DNA of 64,000 bases from Streptomyces sp. MMG1121 (GTDB taxonomy: Bacteria > Actinomycetota > Actinomycetes > Streptomycetales > Streptomycetaceae): NCBI RefSeq assembly GCF_001280015.1, contig NZ_LGDV01000251.1, forward strand, positions 369,799-433,798, read 5' to 3'. Position 1 is the first letter of the stretch, and each line of letters starts with the position of its first letter. A program made the translations under genes and the position numbers. Under the pieces are notes generated by a model that did not search any database, was not told where the DNA came from, and saw only the letters and a program-made list of their open reading frames with translations. This document shows, in pieces, positions 32,640 to 42,337 of this stretch.

Positions 32640-34840
32640 AGCGGCTTCGGACGGTCGTGTGCGGCACGACCTTCGGCCAGTTCTACCTCGCCGCCCTGGC
32701 GATGCTGCCCGACGAGTTCGAAGTCGTCGGCGTGCTCGCGGCCGGAAGCGAACGGTCCGTCGCATGTGCCGCCCGGCACGGCGTACCGCTGTACACGGAC
32801 GTGGACCACCTGCCCGCCGAGGTGGACCTCGCCTGCGTCGTCGTCCGCTCCGGTGTGCTCGGCGGCACCGGCACCGACCTGGCGCTGCGGTTGCTGCGCC
32901 GCGGCATCCATGTGGTCCAGGAACAGCCCGTGCACCACGACGACCTGGCCGCCTGCCTGCGCGAGGCGCGCAAGCACCGGGTGCGCTACCGGCTCGGCGA
33001 CCTGTACGTGCGGCTGCCGGAGGTGCGGCGCTTCGTCCAGGCCGCCCGCACGGCGCGCGAACGGCAGCCCGTCGCCTACGTCGACGCCGCCTGCGCCTCG
33101 CAGGTCGCCTTCCCGCTGCTGCACCTCCTGGGCGAGGTGCTCGGCACGCTACGGCCCTGGCGGGTGACCGCTGCCGACGCGGACCCCGACGCGCCGCTCA
33201 CCGTCCTGACCGGCACGATCGGCGGGGCACCCCTGACCCTGCGCGTGCACAACCAGGTCGACCCCGACGACCCCGACAACCACCTGCACCTGCTGCACCG
33301 CGTCACCCTCGGCACCGCGGGCGGCAGCCTCACCCTCACCGACCCGCACGGCCCGGTGCTGTGGAGCCCGCGGCTGCACATCCCCGAAGCGGTCAAGCAC
33401 CGCTTCGACTTCGACGCCCCCGGCACCGGACACCTCACCGAACCCAGCACCTCCGTACTGAGCAGCGGAGCCCCGGCCGCCTACCGACACCTGCTGAGGC
33501 AGCAGTGGCCGGCCGCCATCGGCGAGGACCTGCGAGCCGCACGGGCGGCGATCCTCGGCGAGGCGCAGGCCGAACGGCCGGACCAGTACCACTTGACCGT
33601 GTGCCGGATGTGGCAGGACCTCACCAAGGAGCTGGGCTACCCGACTCTGCGACCCGGTCAGGCCCACCAGCCACTCTCAGCAGGTGAGTTGACTGGTGAA
33701 GTCGGCGTAGCCGACCTGATCCGGCACGCCACCGCCCAGGCGGATCTCCACGTCGGCACCGTGGACCGCCGTCTGGTGGACGACTTCGTACGACAGCTCG
33801 ACGACGCGGTTCTCCTGGCGATGCTGGCCGCACTCCAGGAGGCCGGAGCCCTGCTCGACCCCCAGTCGACCTACTCGGCCGAGGAGATCCTGGCCGACGC
33901 GCGAGTGGCGCCCCGCCACGACACGCTGATCCGGCGCTGGCTGCGGGTCCTCGCCGACCGCGAGGCGATCGCGCGGGACGGGGAGCGGTTCCGGGGCACG
34001 GCGCGGGTGGACTCCAAGGCGGTGGACCAGGCGTGGGGTCTGGCTGCCCTCACCTGGCAACAGGCCCTGGGTACCCGCGAGTTCGTCGCATACCTGCGGC
34101 GCAACGCCGAATGCCTGCTCCAGCTGATGAGAGACGAACAGCAGGCAGCCCTGCTGCTCTTTCCGGAAGGCCGGACCGACGTCGCGGACGCGGTGTACCG
34201 CGAGACCATCACCGCCCGCTACCTCAACACCGCCATCGCCGCCGCCGTACGCTCCCTGGCCGCCGTACGCAACGCCACGCACCCGCTGCGGATCATCGAG
34301 GTCGGGGCGGGCACCGGCGCGACGACGGAAGCGATCACCACGGCCCTGACCGCGGACGGGCGCAAGAGGCCACCTGTGGACTACCTGTTCACCGACGTCT
34401 CCCACTTCTTCGTCACCGTCGCCAAGGAACGCCACGCCGACCGTCCCTGGATCCGGCACGGCCTGTACGACGTCGACCAGGATCCGGCCGGTCAGGGACT
34501 GGAGCCCGGCACCGCAGACGTCGTCGTCGCCGCCGGCGTCCTGAACAACGCCCGCGACACCGACGCGACGATGCGCCACCTGGCCGGGTTGCTGGCCCCG
34601 GGAGGCCGGCTGCTGGTCACCGAACCGACCCGCGAACACCTGGAGATCCTCGCCTCGCAGGCGTTCATGATGACCGCCGCCGAGGACGCGCGGCGGGCCG
34701 ACGACACCACGTTCCTCACCCGCGGGCAGTGGCTGGCGGCTCTGGAAGGAGCCGGGTTCCGGCAGATCGTCACCGCGCCGGACGAGGACCACCCGCTGGC
34801 GCCGCTGGGACAGCGGCTGTTCGCGGCCCGGATCAACTGA
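32636..34840 (+). CDS. Thiazolinyl imide reductase fused to an NRPS-type methyltransferase
   Basis: A 734-residue two-part protein. Residues 1 to about 350 match the Irp3/YbtU/PchG reductases: Rossmann start VVCGTTFGQFYLAAL, HVVQEQPVHHDDL and the ACASQVAFPLLHLLGEV region. These reduce one thiazoline C=N to thiazolidine using NADPH and are normally about 350-370 aa. Residues about 380-734 resemble the methyltransferase inserted in A3 of NRPS2: IIEVGAGTGATTEAI, then VTEPTREHLEILASQAFMMT against LTEPTREHPWILASQAFMMT. So a methyltransferase domain has been taken from an NRPS and attached to a tailoring reductase. GTG 32636 overlaps the upstream stop. Confidence 0.88.
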   Translation: MKRLRTVVCGTTFGQFYLAALAMLPDEFEVVGVLAAGSERSVACAARHGVPLYTDVDHLPAEVDLACVVVRSGVLGGTGTDLALRLLRRGIHVVQEQPVHHDDLAACLREARKHRVRYRLGDLYVRLPEVRRFVQAARTARERQPVAYVDAACASQVAFPLLHLLGEVLGTLRPWRVTAADADPDAPLTVLTGTIGGAPLTLRVHNQVDPDDPDNHLHLLHRVTLGTAGGSLTLTDPHGPVLWSPRLHIPEAVKHRFDFDAPGTGHLTEPSTSVLSSGAPAAYRHLLRQQWPAAIGEDLRAARAAILGEAQAERPDQYHLTVCRMWQDLTKELGYPTLRPGQAHQPLSAGELTGEVGVADLIRHATAQADLHVGTVDRRLVDDFVRQLDDAVLLAMLAALQEAGALLDPQSTYSAEEILADARVAPRHDTLIRRWLRVLADREAIARDGERFRGTARVDSKAVDQAWGLAALTWQQALGTREFVAYLRRNAECLLQLMRDEQQAALLLFPEGRTDVADAVYRETITARYLNTAIAAAVRSLAAVRNATHPLRIIEVGAGTGATTEAITTALTADGRKRPPVDYLFTDVSHFFVTVAKERHADRPWIRHGLYDVDQDPAGQGLEPGTADVVVAAGVLNNARDTDATMRHLAGLLAPGGRLLVTEPTREHLEILASQAFMMTAAEDARRADDTTFLTRGQWLAALEGAGFRQIVTAPDEDHPLAPLGQRLFAARIN

Positions 34841-34870
34841 GTGCACCGTCCCATGGGGGAGTTGAAGATC

Positions 34871-35575
34871 GTGCTGCGTTGCAGCCATGTCCTGTGCAAG
34901 GTCGACGATGTCCGGTCGGTCGTACGGGACTACGAAGAGCTGGGTTTCACCGTCGAGTACGGCAGCGCTCCCGAGCGCGCCCACAACGCCCTGCTCTGGT
35001 TCGAGGAAGGACCGTTCATCGAGTTCTTTCAACTGCCGCCCGCCTTCCGCCTCGTGAAGTGGCCCATGGCGGCTGTGAACGGCAGGGCGGCAGGGGACCG
35101 GCTGGCCCGCTGGGCCCGTCCGGGCGAGGGCTGGCGGGACCTTGCCCTGGAGACCGACGACGTCGAACTGGTTCGTGTCCATGCGGCGCTGAGCGCCGGG
35201 GGAGTGCGGGTGTCACGCGTGATGAAGGGCCGCCGTACCCGCCCGGACGGCGACCTGGTGCGCTACCAGTTCCTCGCCACGCACCCGGTCCGGCTTCCGT
35301 TCGTGGTCTCCGCCTACGACCCGCCCCAACGCCCCGCCTCCGTGCACCACCCCAATGGGGCAAGGCGCATCAGCCGGGTCCGGGTCGGCGTTGCGGAGCG
35401 CGACCGCGCCGCCTTCGACACCCTCGCCGCCCACGTCGAACCGGACGGCCCGCTCGCCGTCGAGATCGCCCCGGACACCGGTGTAGTCGCCGTCGAACTC
35501 GAAGGTCTCACCGGCCCGTTGGATCCGGCCAGGCTGCACGGCGCGGTCCTGACCACGCCGGCCCGGACGGAGTAG
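34871..35575 (+). CDS. VOC (glyoxalase-like) family protein
   Basis: A 234-residue protein beginning LRCSHVLCKVDDVRSVVRDY with FIEFFQLPPAF, the beta-alpha-beta units of the VOC fold. GTG 34871 follows GGGGGAG and starts right at the domain; ATG 34853 and GTG 34841 are in-frame alternatives. VOC members are metal-dependent enzymes or ligand-binding proteins. In a metallophore operon it might bind or modify the product or give self-protection; function is not determined. Confidence 0.75.
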   Translation: MLRCSHVLCKVDDVRSVVRDYEELGFTVEYGSAPERAHNALLWFEEGPFIEFFQLPPAFRLVKWPMAAVNGRAAGDRLARWARPGEGWRDLALETDDVELVRVHAALSAGGVRVSRVMKGRRTRPDGDLVRYQFLATHPVRLPFVVSAYDPPQRPASVHHPNGARRISRVRVGVAERDRAAFDTLAAHVEPDGPLAVEIAPDTGVVAVELEGLTGPLDPARLHGAVLTTPARTE

Positions 35576-35578
35576 CCC

Positions 35579-36946
35579 GTGAACACCCTTCCTGGATTCC
35601 GCGGCCGGCTCCTCACTCCGGGCTCCCCCGGCTACGACAGGGCCCGCCGCGTCCGCAACGCCCGCGCCGACCGGCGCCCCGCCCTGATCGCCCGCTGCAC
35701 CGACGCCGACGACGTGATCGCCGTCCTCGCCCACGCCCGCAGCCACTGCCTGCCCGTCGCCGTCCGGGGCGGCGGGGCCCACGTGGCGGGCTGGGGCACC
35801 TGCGACGACGGCGTGGTCGTCGACCTCGGCGGCATGAAGCGGATCGACATCGACCCCCTCGCCCGTACCGCCGTCGCCGAGCCCGGACTGACCTGGGGCG
35901 AGTTCGACGCCGCCACACAGGAGCACGGCCTCGCCGTGCCCGGTCCCCGCAACACCGACGTCGGCATCGCCGGCCACACCCTCGGCGGCGGCGTCGGCGA
36001 CCTGTCCCGCCAGTACGGGCTCACCAGCGACAACGTCACCTTCTTCGACCTGGTCACCGCCGACGGGCGGCACGTGCGGGCGGATGCCGAGACCCACTCG
36101 GACCTGTTCTGGGCACTGCGCGGAGGCGGCGGCAACTTCGGCGTCGTCACCCGCCTCGGTTTCCGCCTGCACCGGGTGAACGGTGTCGTCGCAGGGGCTC
36201 TGGTCCACCCGGCGTCCCAGGCGCGCACCGCCCTGCGCACGGCCCGCGACTGGCTGGCCACGGCACCCGACGCGGCATCGCTGATCGCCATCGTCTGGAC
36301 CGCGCCGCCGCTGCCGCTCATACCCGAGCACCTGCACTTCGAGCGGTGCGCGGTACTGATCCCCAGCTGGTTCGGGCCGCCCGACCAGGCGGACGAGGTG
36401 CTCGCCCCCCTGCGGCACGGCGCGGTCGCCGACGGCATCACTCACCTGCCGTACACCGCATACCAGCGCCTGCTGCCCTCCCCGCCCGACGTCACCCGCC
36501 AGCACGTGTACAACCGCGGCGAATTCCTCACCGACCTCACCGACGCCACCCTCGACCGCCTGCTCGGCCACTGGGAGACGGCGGGCCCGAACTTCTCCGT
36601 CGTCCTCGGCGCCCTCGGCGGCGCCATCAGCCGCGCACCGGCCGGGCCCACCGCCTTCACGCACCGTGGCGCACGCTGGTTCGTGGAGCTGTGCGCCCAG
36701 TGGTACGGCGATGCCGACAGCCCCGAACACCTTCAACCGGCCCGCAGCGCCTGGCAGTCGCTCCAGGACGTCACTGAAGGCCCCTACGTCAACCTCCTGC
36801 CCGACCCGGAGCCCCACTGGGTGCGCGCCGCCTACCCGGACGCCGCGTACGCGCGTCTGGGCCGCGTGAAGAACACCTGGGACCCGGACAACCTCTTCCG
36901 CTTCAACGCCAACATCCCGCCCCTCACGGCCAAGGAGAACGCATGA
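35579..36946 (+). CDS. FAD-linked oxidase (BBE-like)
   Basis: A 455-residue PCMH-type FAD protein of the berberine-bridge/6-hydroxynicotine oxidase group. LPVAVRGGGAHVAGWG is the FAD loop (the usual flavinylated His after GGG is displaced by one Ala), followed by GHTLGGGVGDLSRQYGLTSD and the C-terminal WDPDNLFRFNANI signature. No signal peptide. It starts 3 bp after the VOC gene and overlaps NRPS2 by 4 bp. It could oxidise a thiazoline to thiazole or another late ring. No P450 is found in this cluster, so it may be the only oxidative tailoring step. Confidence 0.85.
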   Translation: MNTLPGFRGRLLTPGSPGYDRARRVRNARADRRPALIARCTDADDVIAVLAHARSHCLPVAVRGGGAHVAGWGTCDDGVVVDLGGMKRIDIDPLARTAVAEPGLTWGEFDAATQEHGLAVPGPRNTDVGIAGHTLGGGVGDLSRQYGLTSDNVTFFDLVTADGRHVRADAETHSDLFWALRGGGGNFGVVTRLGFRLHRVNGVVAGALVHPASQARTALRTARDWLATAPDAASLIAIVWTAPPLPLIPEHLHFERCAVLIPSWFGPPDQADEVLAPLRHGAVADGITHLPYTAYQRLLPSPPDVTRQHVYNRGEFLTDLTDATLDRLLGHWETAGPNFSVVLGALGGAISRAPAGPTAFTHRGARWFVELCAQWYGDADSPEHLQPARSAWQSLQDVTEGPYVNLLPDPEPHWVRAAYPDAAYARLGRVKNTWDPDNLFRFNANIPPLTAKENA

Positions 36947-39900
36947 CCACCGCACCCACCCCGGCCGACCTGATAGCGGACCTGCGCCAGGCGGGCGTCC
37001 AGCTGTGGGAGGAGAACGGGACCCTTCGCTACCGCGCGCCCAAGGGCACTCTGAGCGCCGGGCGGCTCCAGTCGCTGAAGGACAGCAAGGCAGCCGTACT
37101 GGAGTGTCTGCGCGCCGAGGCCCGGCCCACCACGCTCACCCCCGACCCGCCGGCCCGGCACGAGCCGTTCCCGCTGACCGACGTGCAGGCCGCCTACCTG
37201 CTGGGCCGCAACGAGGTCTTCGGGTACGGCGGCGTCGCCTGTCACGTCTACCTCGAGGTGAACTACTCCGGCCTGGACCCGGCCCGCACCGAGGACGCCT
37301 GGAACCGGCTCGTCGCCCGCCACGACATGCTGCGGGCCGTCATCGACCCGGCGGGCCACCAGCACGTCCTGCCGACCGCGCCCCGGCTGACCGTCCCCGT
37401 GGGCGAGACAGAAGAAGACCTCCTGCGGTCCCGCGAGGAGATGGGCCACCGTGTGTACGACACCACGCGCTGGCCCCTGTTCGACGTCCGCCTCACCCGT
37501 ACGGCGGACCGTGCGGTGCTGCATCTCTCGATGGACTTCCTGATCGCGGACTGGGCGAGCATCTGGCTCCTGCTCGGCGAGTTCGAGACCCTGCACGCCG
37601 ATCCGGACGCCGAACTCCCGTCGCTCGACGTCCAGTTCCGTGACTACCTGCTGGCCGAGCGCTCCCTGAGTGACTCTCCGGCCCATCAGCGTGACAAGGA
37701 CTACTGGTGGTCCCGGCTGGACACCCTGCCGCCCGCCCCGGATCTTCCACTCACCGAGACGAACCAGGAGCCTCGTTTCCGCCGCCGTTTCCTGAAGCTG
37801 GACACAGCCGCCTGGGAGCGCCTGAAGGACCGCGCCCAGCGTCGCGGTCTGACCCCATCCTCGGTCGTGCTCGCCGCCTACGCCGCCGTGATCGGCCGCT
37901 GGAGCCGCAGCCCGCGCTTCTGCCTCAACCTCACCGTCCTCAACCGCTTGCCGCTGCACGAGCAGATCGACCGCGTCGTGGGTGACTTCACCACCGTGAA
38001 CCTGCTCGCCGTCGAACCGACGCCCGGAAGCTCCTTCGCGGAGCGAGCCGGCGTGCTGTCCGGACAGCTCTTCGACGACCTCGACCACCGGCTGTACTCC
38101 GGCGTGGAGGTGCTGCGCGAACTCGCCCGCCGCCGGGGCCGCGAAGCCGCCCTGATGCCGGTGGTGTTCACCAGCGCCATCGGTCTCGGCGACGACCGCA
38201 CCGGCCGCCGTGCCGAGGGCCGCCTGGACGGCTTCGGCATCACCCAGACCCCGCAGGTCTTCATCGACTGCCAGGCCATGGACGACGCCGAAGGGCTGCA
38301 GGTCAACTGGGACGTCCGTGACGGGGTGTTCCCCAAGGGCCTCGCGGACGACATGTTCGACGCCTTCGACACACTCATACGGGCCCTCGCCGACGGCGAA
38401 GACCTCTGGGACGCGCACGACGTGGTGCCCCTGCCGGCCTGGCAGACCGAGGAGCGCCGCCGCGCCAACGACACGGCGGCCGAACTCCCCGACACCCTCC
38501 TGCACCATGCCGTCCTCGACCAGGCAGCCCGCATCCCCGACCGGCCCGCCGTCATCGCTCCGCACACGACCCTCAGCTACGGCGACCTCGCGGCCCGCGC
38601 CACCGCCGTCGCCGAGCAGCTGCGGGCCGCCGGCTGCACCGCAGGCGAACGCGTCGCCGTCGTCATGGACAAGGGCCCCGAGCAGATCGTCGCCGTCCTC
38701 GGCGCCCTCCTCGCGGATGCCGTGTACCTCCCCGTCGACACCACGCAGCCGCCCCTGCGCCGTGCCGCCATGCTCGCCGACGCCGGCGTACGGCATGTCC
38801 TGACGCAGTCCTGGGTGGACACCGACGGCCCGGCGATCGCCGTCGACACGCTCACGCCCGCCTCCCGCATGGCCCAGCCTGCGCAGGACGGCGACCCGGA
38901 CGCCCCCGCCTACGTCATCTACACCTCCGGCTCGACGGGTCGCCCCAAGGGCGTCGTCATCAGCCACCGGGCCGCCCTCAACACCATCGAGGACGTGAAC
39001 CGCCGCTTCGGCGTCACCGCCGACGACCGCGTGCTGGGCCTGGCCGGCCTCGGCTTCGACCTTTCGGTGTACGACATCTTCGGCCCCCTGTCGGTCGGTG
39101 GCGCCCTCGTCCTGCCCGACCCCGAGCGCCGCACCGACCCCTCCCACTGGACCGAGTTGATCGCCGAGCACGGCGTGACCGTCTGGAACTCGGTACCGGC
39201 GCTGATGCAGATGCTCGCGACCTACCTGGAGACCGAGACGGGCCGTGGGCTCCCCGCTCTCCGCCTCGCTCTCCTGTCCGGCGACTGGATTCCCGTCCCC
39301 CTGCCCGGCACCCTTGCCGCCAGGCTGCCCGGCCTGGAGCTGATCGCGCTGGGCGGTGCGACCGAGGCGGCCATCTGGTCCAACTACCACCGGTGCGGGG
39401 GAGGTTACGACAGCCACCGCAGCATCCCGTACGGCCTGCCGCTCGCCAACCAGGGCTTCCGGGTGCTGGACGCCGACCTGCGCGACTGCCCGGTGTGGGT
39501 CGCGGGGGAGCTGTACATCAGCGGCCACGGTCTCGCCCAGGGATACCTGGGCGACCCGGAGACCACGAACCGCCGCTTCGTCACGCGCGACGGACAGCGC
39601 CTCTACCGCACCGGCGACCTTGGCCGCTACCTGCCCGGCGGCGAGATCGAGTTCCTCGGCCGCGAGGACACCCAGGTGAAGGTGCGCGGGCACCGCATCG
39701 AGCTGGGTGAGATCGAGGCGGCGCTGCTGGAGCACCCGGCTGTGGCCTCAGCGGCAGTCGTCGTGGACGGTACGGGCGAGGATCGCGCGCTCCTCGGCGC
39801 GGTCGTCCCGGCGCCCACGGATCCGGCGGTCCCCGGTGCCGTATCCCTGAAGCCCGCGGTGAGTGAGGCTGCCGACGCCGCGGTCCCCGGCCTGGACGGC

Positions 39901-42324
39901 GACCGGGTTGCCGCGCACGTCGACTCTTTCGACGCCGCCGTCCTGTCCTCGATGGCCTGCGCGCTCGGTGAGCTGGGCCTGTTCCCCGCGGAGGACGGCA
40001 AGCCGTCGCAGCAGGCCCTCACGGAGGCCGGCATCGCCCCGCGCCACCACTGGCTGGTACGCCGCTGGCTCGCAGTGCTCGACGACCACGGCATCAGCGA
40101 GGCCGACGCACCGACCACCGCCCGCCTGTGGCAGCGGGCCCAGCAGACCTGGAGCGAGGCGGTCGCCTCCCGCGACTTCCTGACGTACGTCAGGAACCAC
40201 GCCGACCGCCTGCCCGACCTGATGACCGGCCGCCAGGACCCCGTCGAACTCCTCTTCCCCGACGGGGACTTCACCACCGCGCACGCCCTCTACCGCCGGA
40301 ACGCCACAGCCCGCTACCTCAACCGTGCCGTCGCATCGGTTCTGGAGGAGGTGACCGCCGCCCACCCGCTGCGAGTCCTCGAAGTGGGCGCAGGCACCGG
40401 CGGCACCACCGAGGACGCCCTGGCCGCCCTGGCAGACCGGGACGGCACGTACCTCTTCACGGACGTGGCGGGCTTCTTCCTGCCCGAGGCCCGCCGCCGC
40501 TTCGGCGACCGCGAGCGCCCGCGGCTGCGCTTCGGCGTCTTCGACGTGGATGCCGACCACCGCGCCCAGGGCCTGGCCCCGAACGCGTACGACGTCGTAC
40601 TGGCCGCCGGCGTGCTGGAGAACGCCCGCGACATTTGCGCCTCCCTGACCCGCCTCACCGAACTCGTCGCGCCGGGCGGCTGGTTGATCCTCACCGAACC
40701 CACGCGCGAGCACCCGTGGATCCTGGCCTCGCAGGCGTTCATGATGACCGAGCCCGCGGACGACCGTGCCCTCGGTGGCAGCTCCTACCTCGACCGCGAC
40801 CAGTGGCTCGCGCTGCTGCGCGAGGCGGGCGCCGAGCAGGTGCTGTGCCTGCCGGACGACGGGCACGCACTGGCCCCGCAGCACGTCCACCTCTTCGCGG
40901 CTCGCTTCAAGACGGACCGGGCGCAGGTCACCGAGGACGACCTCACGGCGTTCCTGCGCGACCGGCTGCCCGCCCACATGATCCCCTCGCACCTCCAGGT
41001 CGTCGACGCGCTCCCGCTGACCGGCAACGGCAAGGTCGACCGCCGCGCGCTCGCCGACTGGCGGCCCACAGCCACCGACACCGCACCCCGGCACGCCGAC
41101 GAGACACCGGCGGACGCGCTGGAGTCCCATCTCACGACCCTGTGGTCCGAGGCACTGCCCAGCGGACGCGTGGGCCGCACCGACAGCTTCTACGACCACG
41201 GCGCCGACTCTCTGATCATGGCGCGGATGGCCGGACGACTGCGCGAGGAGGTCCCCGAGGCGTCCGGTATCCCCTTCGACACGCTGTTGCGGCAGCTCCT
41301 CAACCACCCGAACATCGCTGAACTGGCTGCCTTCCTGCGCGACCGCGCGGACTCACCGGCCGAGACCACCATGCGCCGCGCCGCGACCGGCGGCAACGCC
41401 GCCCTGATGTCCTTCAGCAGCTCCGGCGACGGCCCGCTGCGGGTGATGTTCCACGCCGGGCTCGGCACCATGGACTGCTACCGACCGCTCGCCGCCCGCC
41501 TGGTCGAGCAGGACCTCGGCCCGGTCCTCGGCGTCGTCATCGACGACACCGAGCGCTACCTCGCCCAGGACCCGGCCACCGTCATCGAGCGCGCCGCCGA
41601 CGACTACGCCGAGCGCCTGCTCACCGAGGGCCACAACAGGCTCCAGCTCATCGGCTACTGCCTGGGTGGCCTGTACGCCACCGAGGTCGCCCGCCGTCTT
41701 GAGGAGCGCGGGGTGACGGTGGAGGACCTGGTGCTCATCAGCAGCCACCCGGTCGTCGTGGACGTCGAGGACGACCTGATGATCGAGATCCTCTTCGTGC
41801 CCAACCTGCACATCTCCCTCGCCCAGACCGGGTTCGGCGACATCGACGCGGACACCGTCGTCCGCGGGTTCATGCAGGTCATCGAACGCAACGGCGGCAA
41901 GGTCCCGCTCGGCTCACTGGCCGAGGTCGACGGCCCCGCCGGGGAGTTCTTCCGGCGTCTGTCCTCGTGCACGAGGGAGGAGAGGTTCGCCGAGTACGCC
42001 CGTGCCGCCACGGAGGCCGGCGGGGAGACGATACCGCCGGAGATGGTCGCCGGGATGTTCCGCGTCTTCCGGCAGAGCTTCCTGTCCGCCCGCTTCACCC
42101 CCGAGCCGTACGCCGGCGACATGCGCTTCCTGCTGCCGCGGGGCGCCTCCGGCTTCGCACCCGGCATGGACGACACCACCCTCGCCTTCTGGCGGGACGT
42201 ATGCCTCGGCGACCTGCCCGTCACCGGGATCGAGGGCAACCACTTCAGCTGCATCGAAGAGCCGAACGTCGCCCATGTCGCCGACCTCGTCGCCGCCCCG
42301 CTGCGCGCGCCGCACCGCCGCTGA
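36943..42324 (+). CDS. NRPS2: TubC dock-Cy-A(MT)-PCP-TE
   Basis: A 1793-residue synthetase. Residues 1-60 form a TubC-type docking domain (LRQAGVQLWEENGTLRYRAP). Cy3 spans about 73-490, with DFLIADWAS near 197 as the DxxxxDxxS motif. A3 starts about 515 (YTSGSTGRPKG near 661; GFDLSVYDIFG near 704; YRTGDL near 888), again with the cysteine-type D-L-Y start. A methyltransferase insert spans about 975-1320 (VLEVGAGTGGTTE near 1145), and A3 resumes at NGKVDRRAL near 1362. PCP3 has GADSLIMA near 1421. The TE (about 1495-1793) has IGYCLGG, with Cys1573 where most have Ser. It adds a third, probably C-methylated, cysteine and releases the product. ATG follows GGAG. Confidence 0.92.
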   Translation: MTTAPTPADLIADLRQAGVQLWEENGTLRYRAPKGTLSAGRLQSLKDSKAAVLECLRAEARPTTLTPDPPARHEPFPLTDVQAAYLLGRNEVFGYGGVACHVYLEVNYSGLDPARTEDAWNRLVARHDMLRAVIDPAGHQHVLPTAPRLTVPVGETEEDLLRSREEMGHRVYDTTRWPLFDVRLTRTADRAVLHLSMDFLIADWASIWLLLGEFETLHADPDAELPSLDVQFRDYLLAERSLSDSPAHQRDKDYWWSRLDTLPPAPDLPLTETNQEPRFRRRFLKLDTAAWERLKDRAQRRGLTPSSVVLAAYAAVIGRWSRSPRFCLNLTVLNRLPLHEQIDRVVGDFTTVNLLAVEPTPGSSFAERAGVLSGQLFDDLDHRLYSGVEVLRELARRRGREAALMPVVFTSAIGLGDDRTGRRAEGRLDGFGITQTPQVFIDCQAMDDAEGLQVNWDVRDGVFPKGLADDMFDAFDTLIRALADGEDLWDAHDVVPLPAWQTEERRRANDTAAELPDTLLHHAVLDQAARIPDRPAVIAPHTTLSYGDLAARATAVAEQLRAAGCTAGERVAVVMDKGPEQIVAVLGALLADAVYLPVDTTQPPLRRAAMLADAGVRHVLTQSWVDTDGPAIAVDTLTPASRMAQPAQDGDPDAPAYVIYTSGSTGRPKGVVISHRAALNTIEDVNRRFGVTADDRVLGLAGLGFDLSVYDIFGPLSVGGALVLPDPERRTDPSHWTELIAEHGVTVWNSVPALMQMLATYLETETGRGLPALRLALLSGDWIPVPLPGTLAARLPGLELIALGGATEAAIWSNYHRCGGGYDSHRSIPYGLPLANQGFRVLDADLRDCPVWVAGELYISGHGLAQGYLGDPETTNRRFVTRDGQRLYRTGDLGRYLPGGEIEFLGREDTQVKVRGHRIELGEIEAALLEHPAVASAAVVVDGTGEDRALLGAVVPAPTDPAVPGAVSLKPAVSEAADAAVPGLDGDRVAAHVDSFDAAVLSSMACALGELGLFPAEDGKPSQQALTEAGIAPRHHWLVRRWLAVLDDHGISEADAPTTARLWQRAQQTWSEAVASRDFLTYVRNHADRLPDLMTGRQDPVELLFPDGDFTTAHALYRRNATARYLNRAVASVLEEVTAAHPLRVLEVGAGTGGTTEDALAALADRDGTYLFTDVAGFFLPEARRRFGDRERPRLRFGVFDVDADHRAQGLAPNAYDVVLAAGVLENARDICASLTRLTELVAPGGWLILTEPTREHPWILASQAFMMTEPADDRALGGSSYLDRDQWLALLREAGAEQVLCLPDDGHALAPQHVHLFAARFKTDRAQVTEDDLTAFLRDRLPAHMIPSHLQVVDALPLTGNGKVDRRALADWRPTATDTAPRHADETPADALESHLTTLWSEALPSGRVGRTDSFYDHGADSLIMARMAGRLREEVPEASGIPFDTLLRQLLNHPNIAELAAFLRDRADSPAETTMRRAATGGNAALMSFSSSGDGPLRVMFHAGLGTMDCYRPLAARLVEQDLGPVLGVVIDDTERYLAQDPATVIERAADDYAERLLTEGHNRLQLIGYCLGGLYATEVARRLEERGVTVEDLVLISSHPVVVDVEDDLMIEILFVPNLHISLAQTGFGDIDADTVVRGFMQVIERNGGKVPLGSLAEVDGPAGEFFRRLSSCTREERFAEYARAATEAGGETIPPEMVAGMFRVFRQSFLSARFTPEPYAGDMRFLLPRGASGFAPGMDDTTLAFWRDVCLGDLPVTGIEGNHFSCIEEPNVAHVADLVAAPLRAPHRR

Positions 42325-42337
42325 CCAGGAGACCAGC

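Noticed and set aside
36832..39735. A 967-codon minus-strand frame opposite NRPS2
   Set aside because: Antisense shadow of the NRPS reading frame with no recognisable motif. The same applies to 25750-28209 and 28237-29925.
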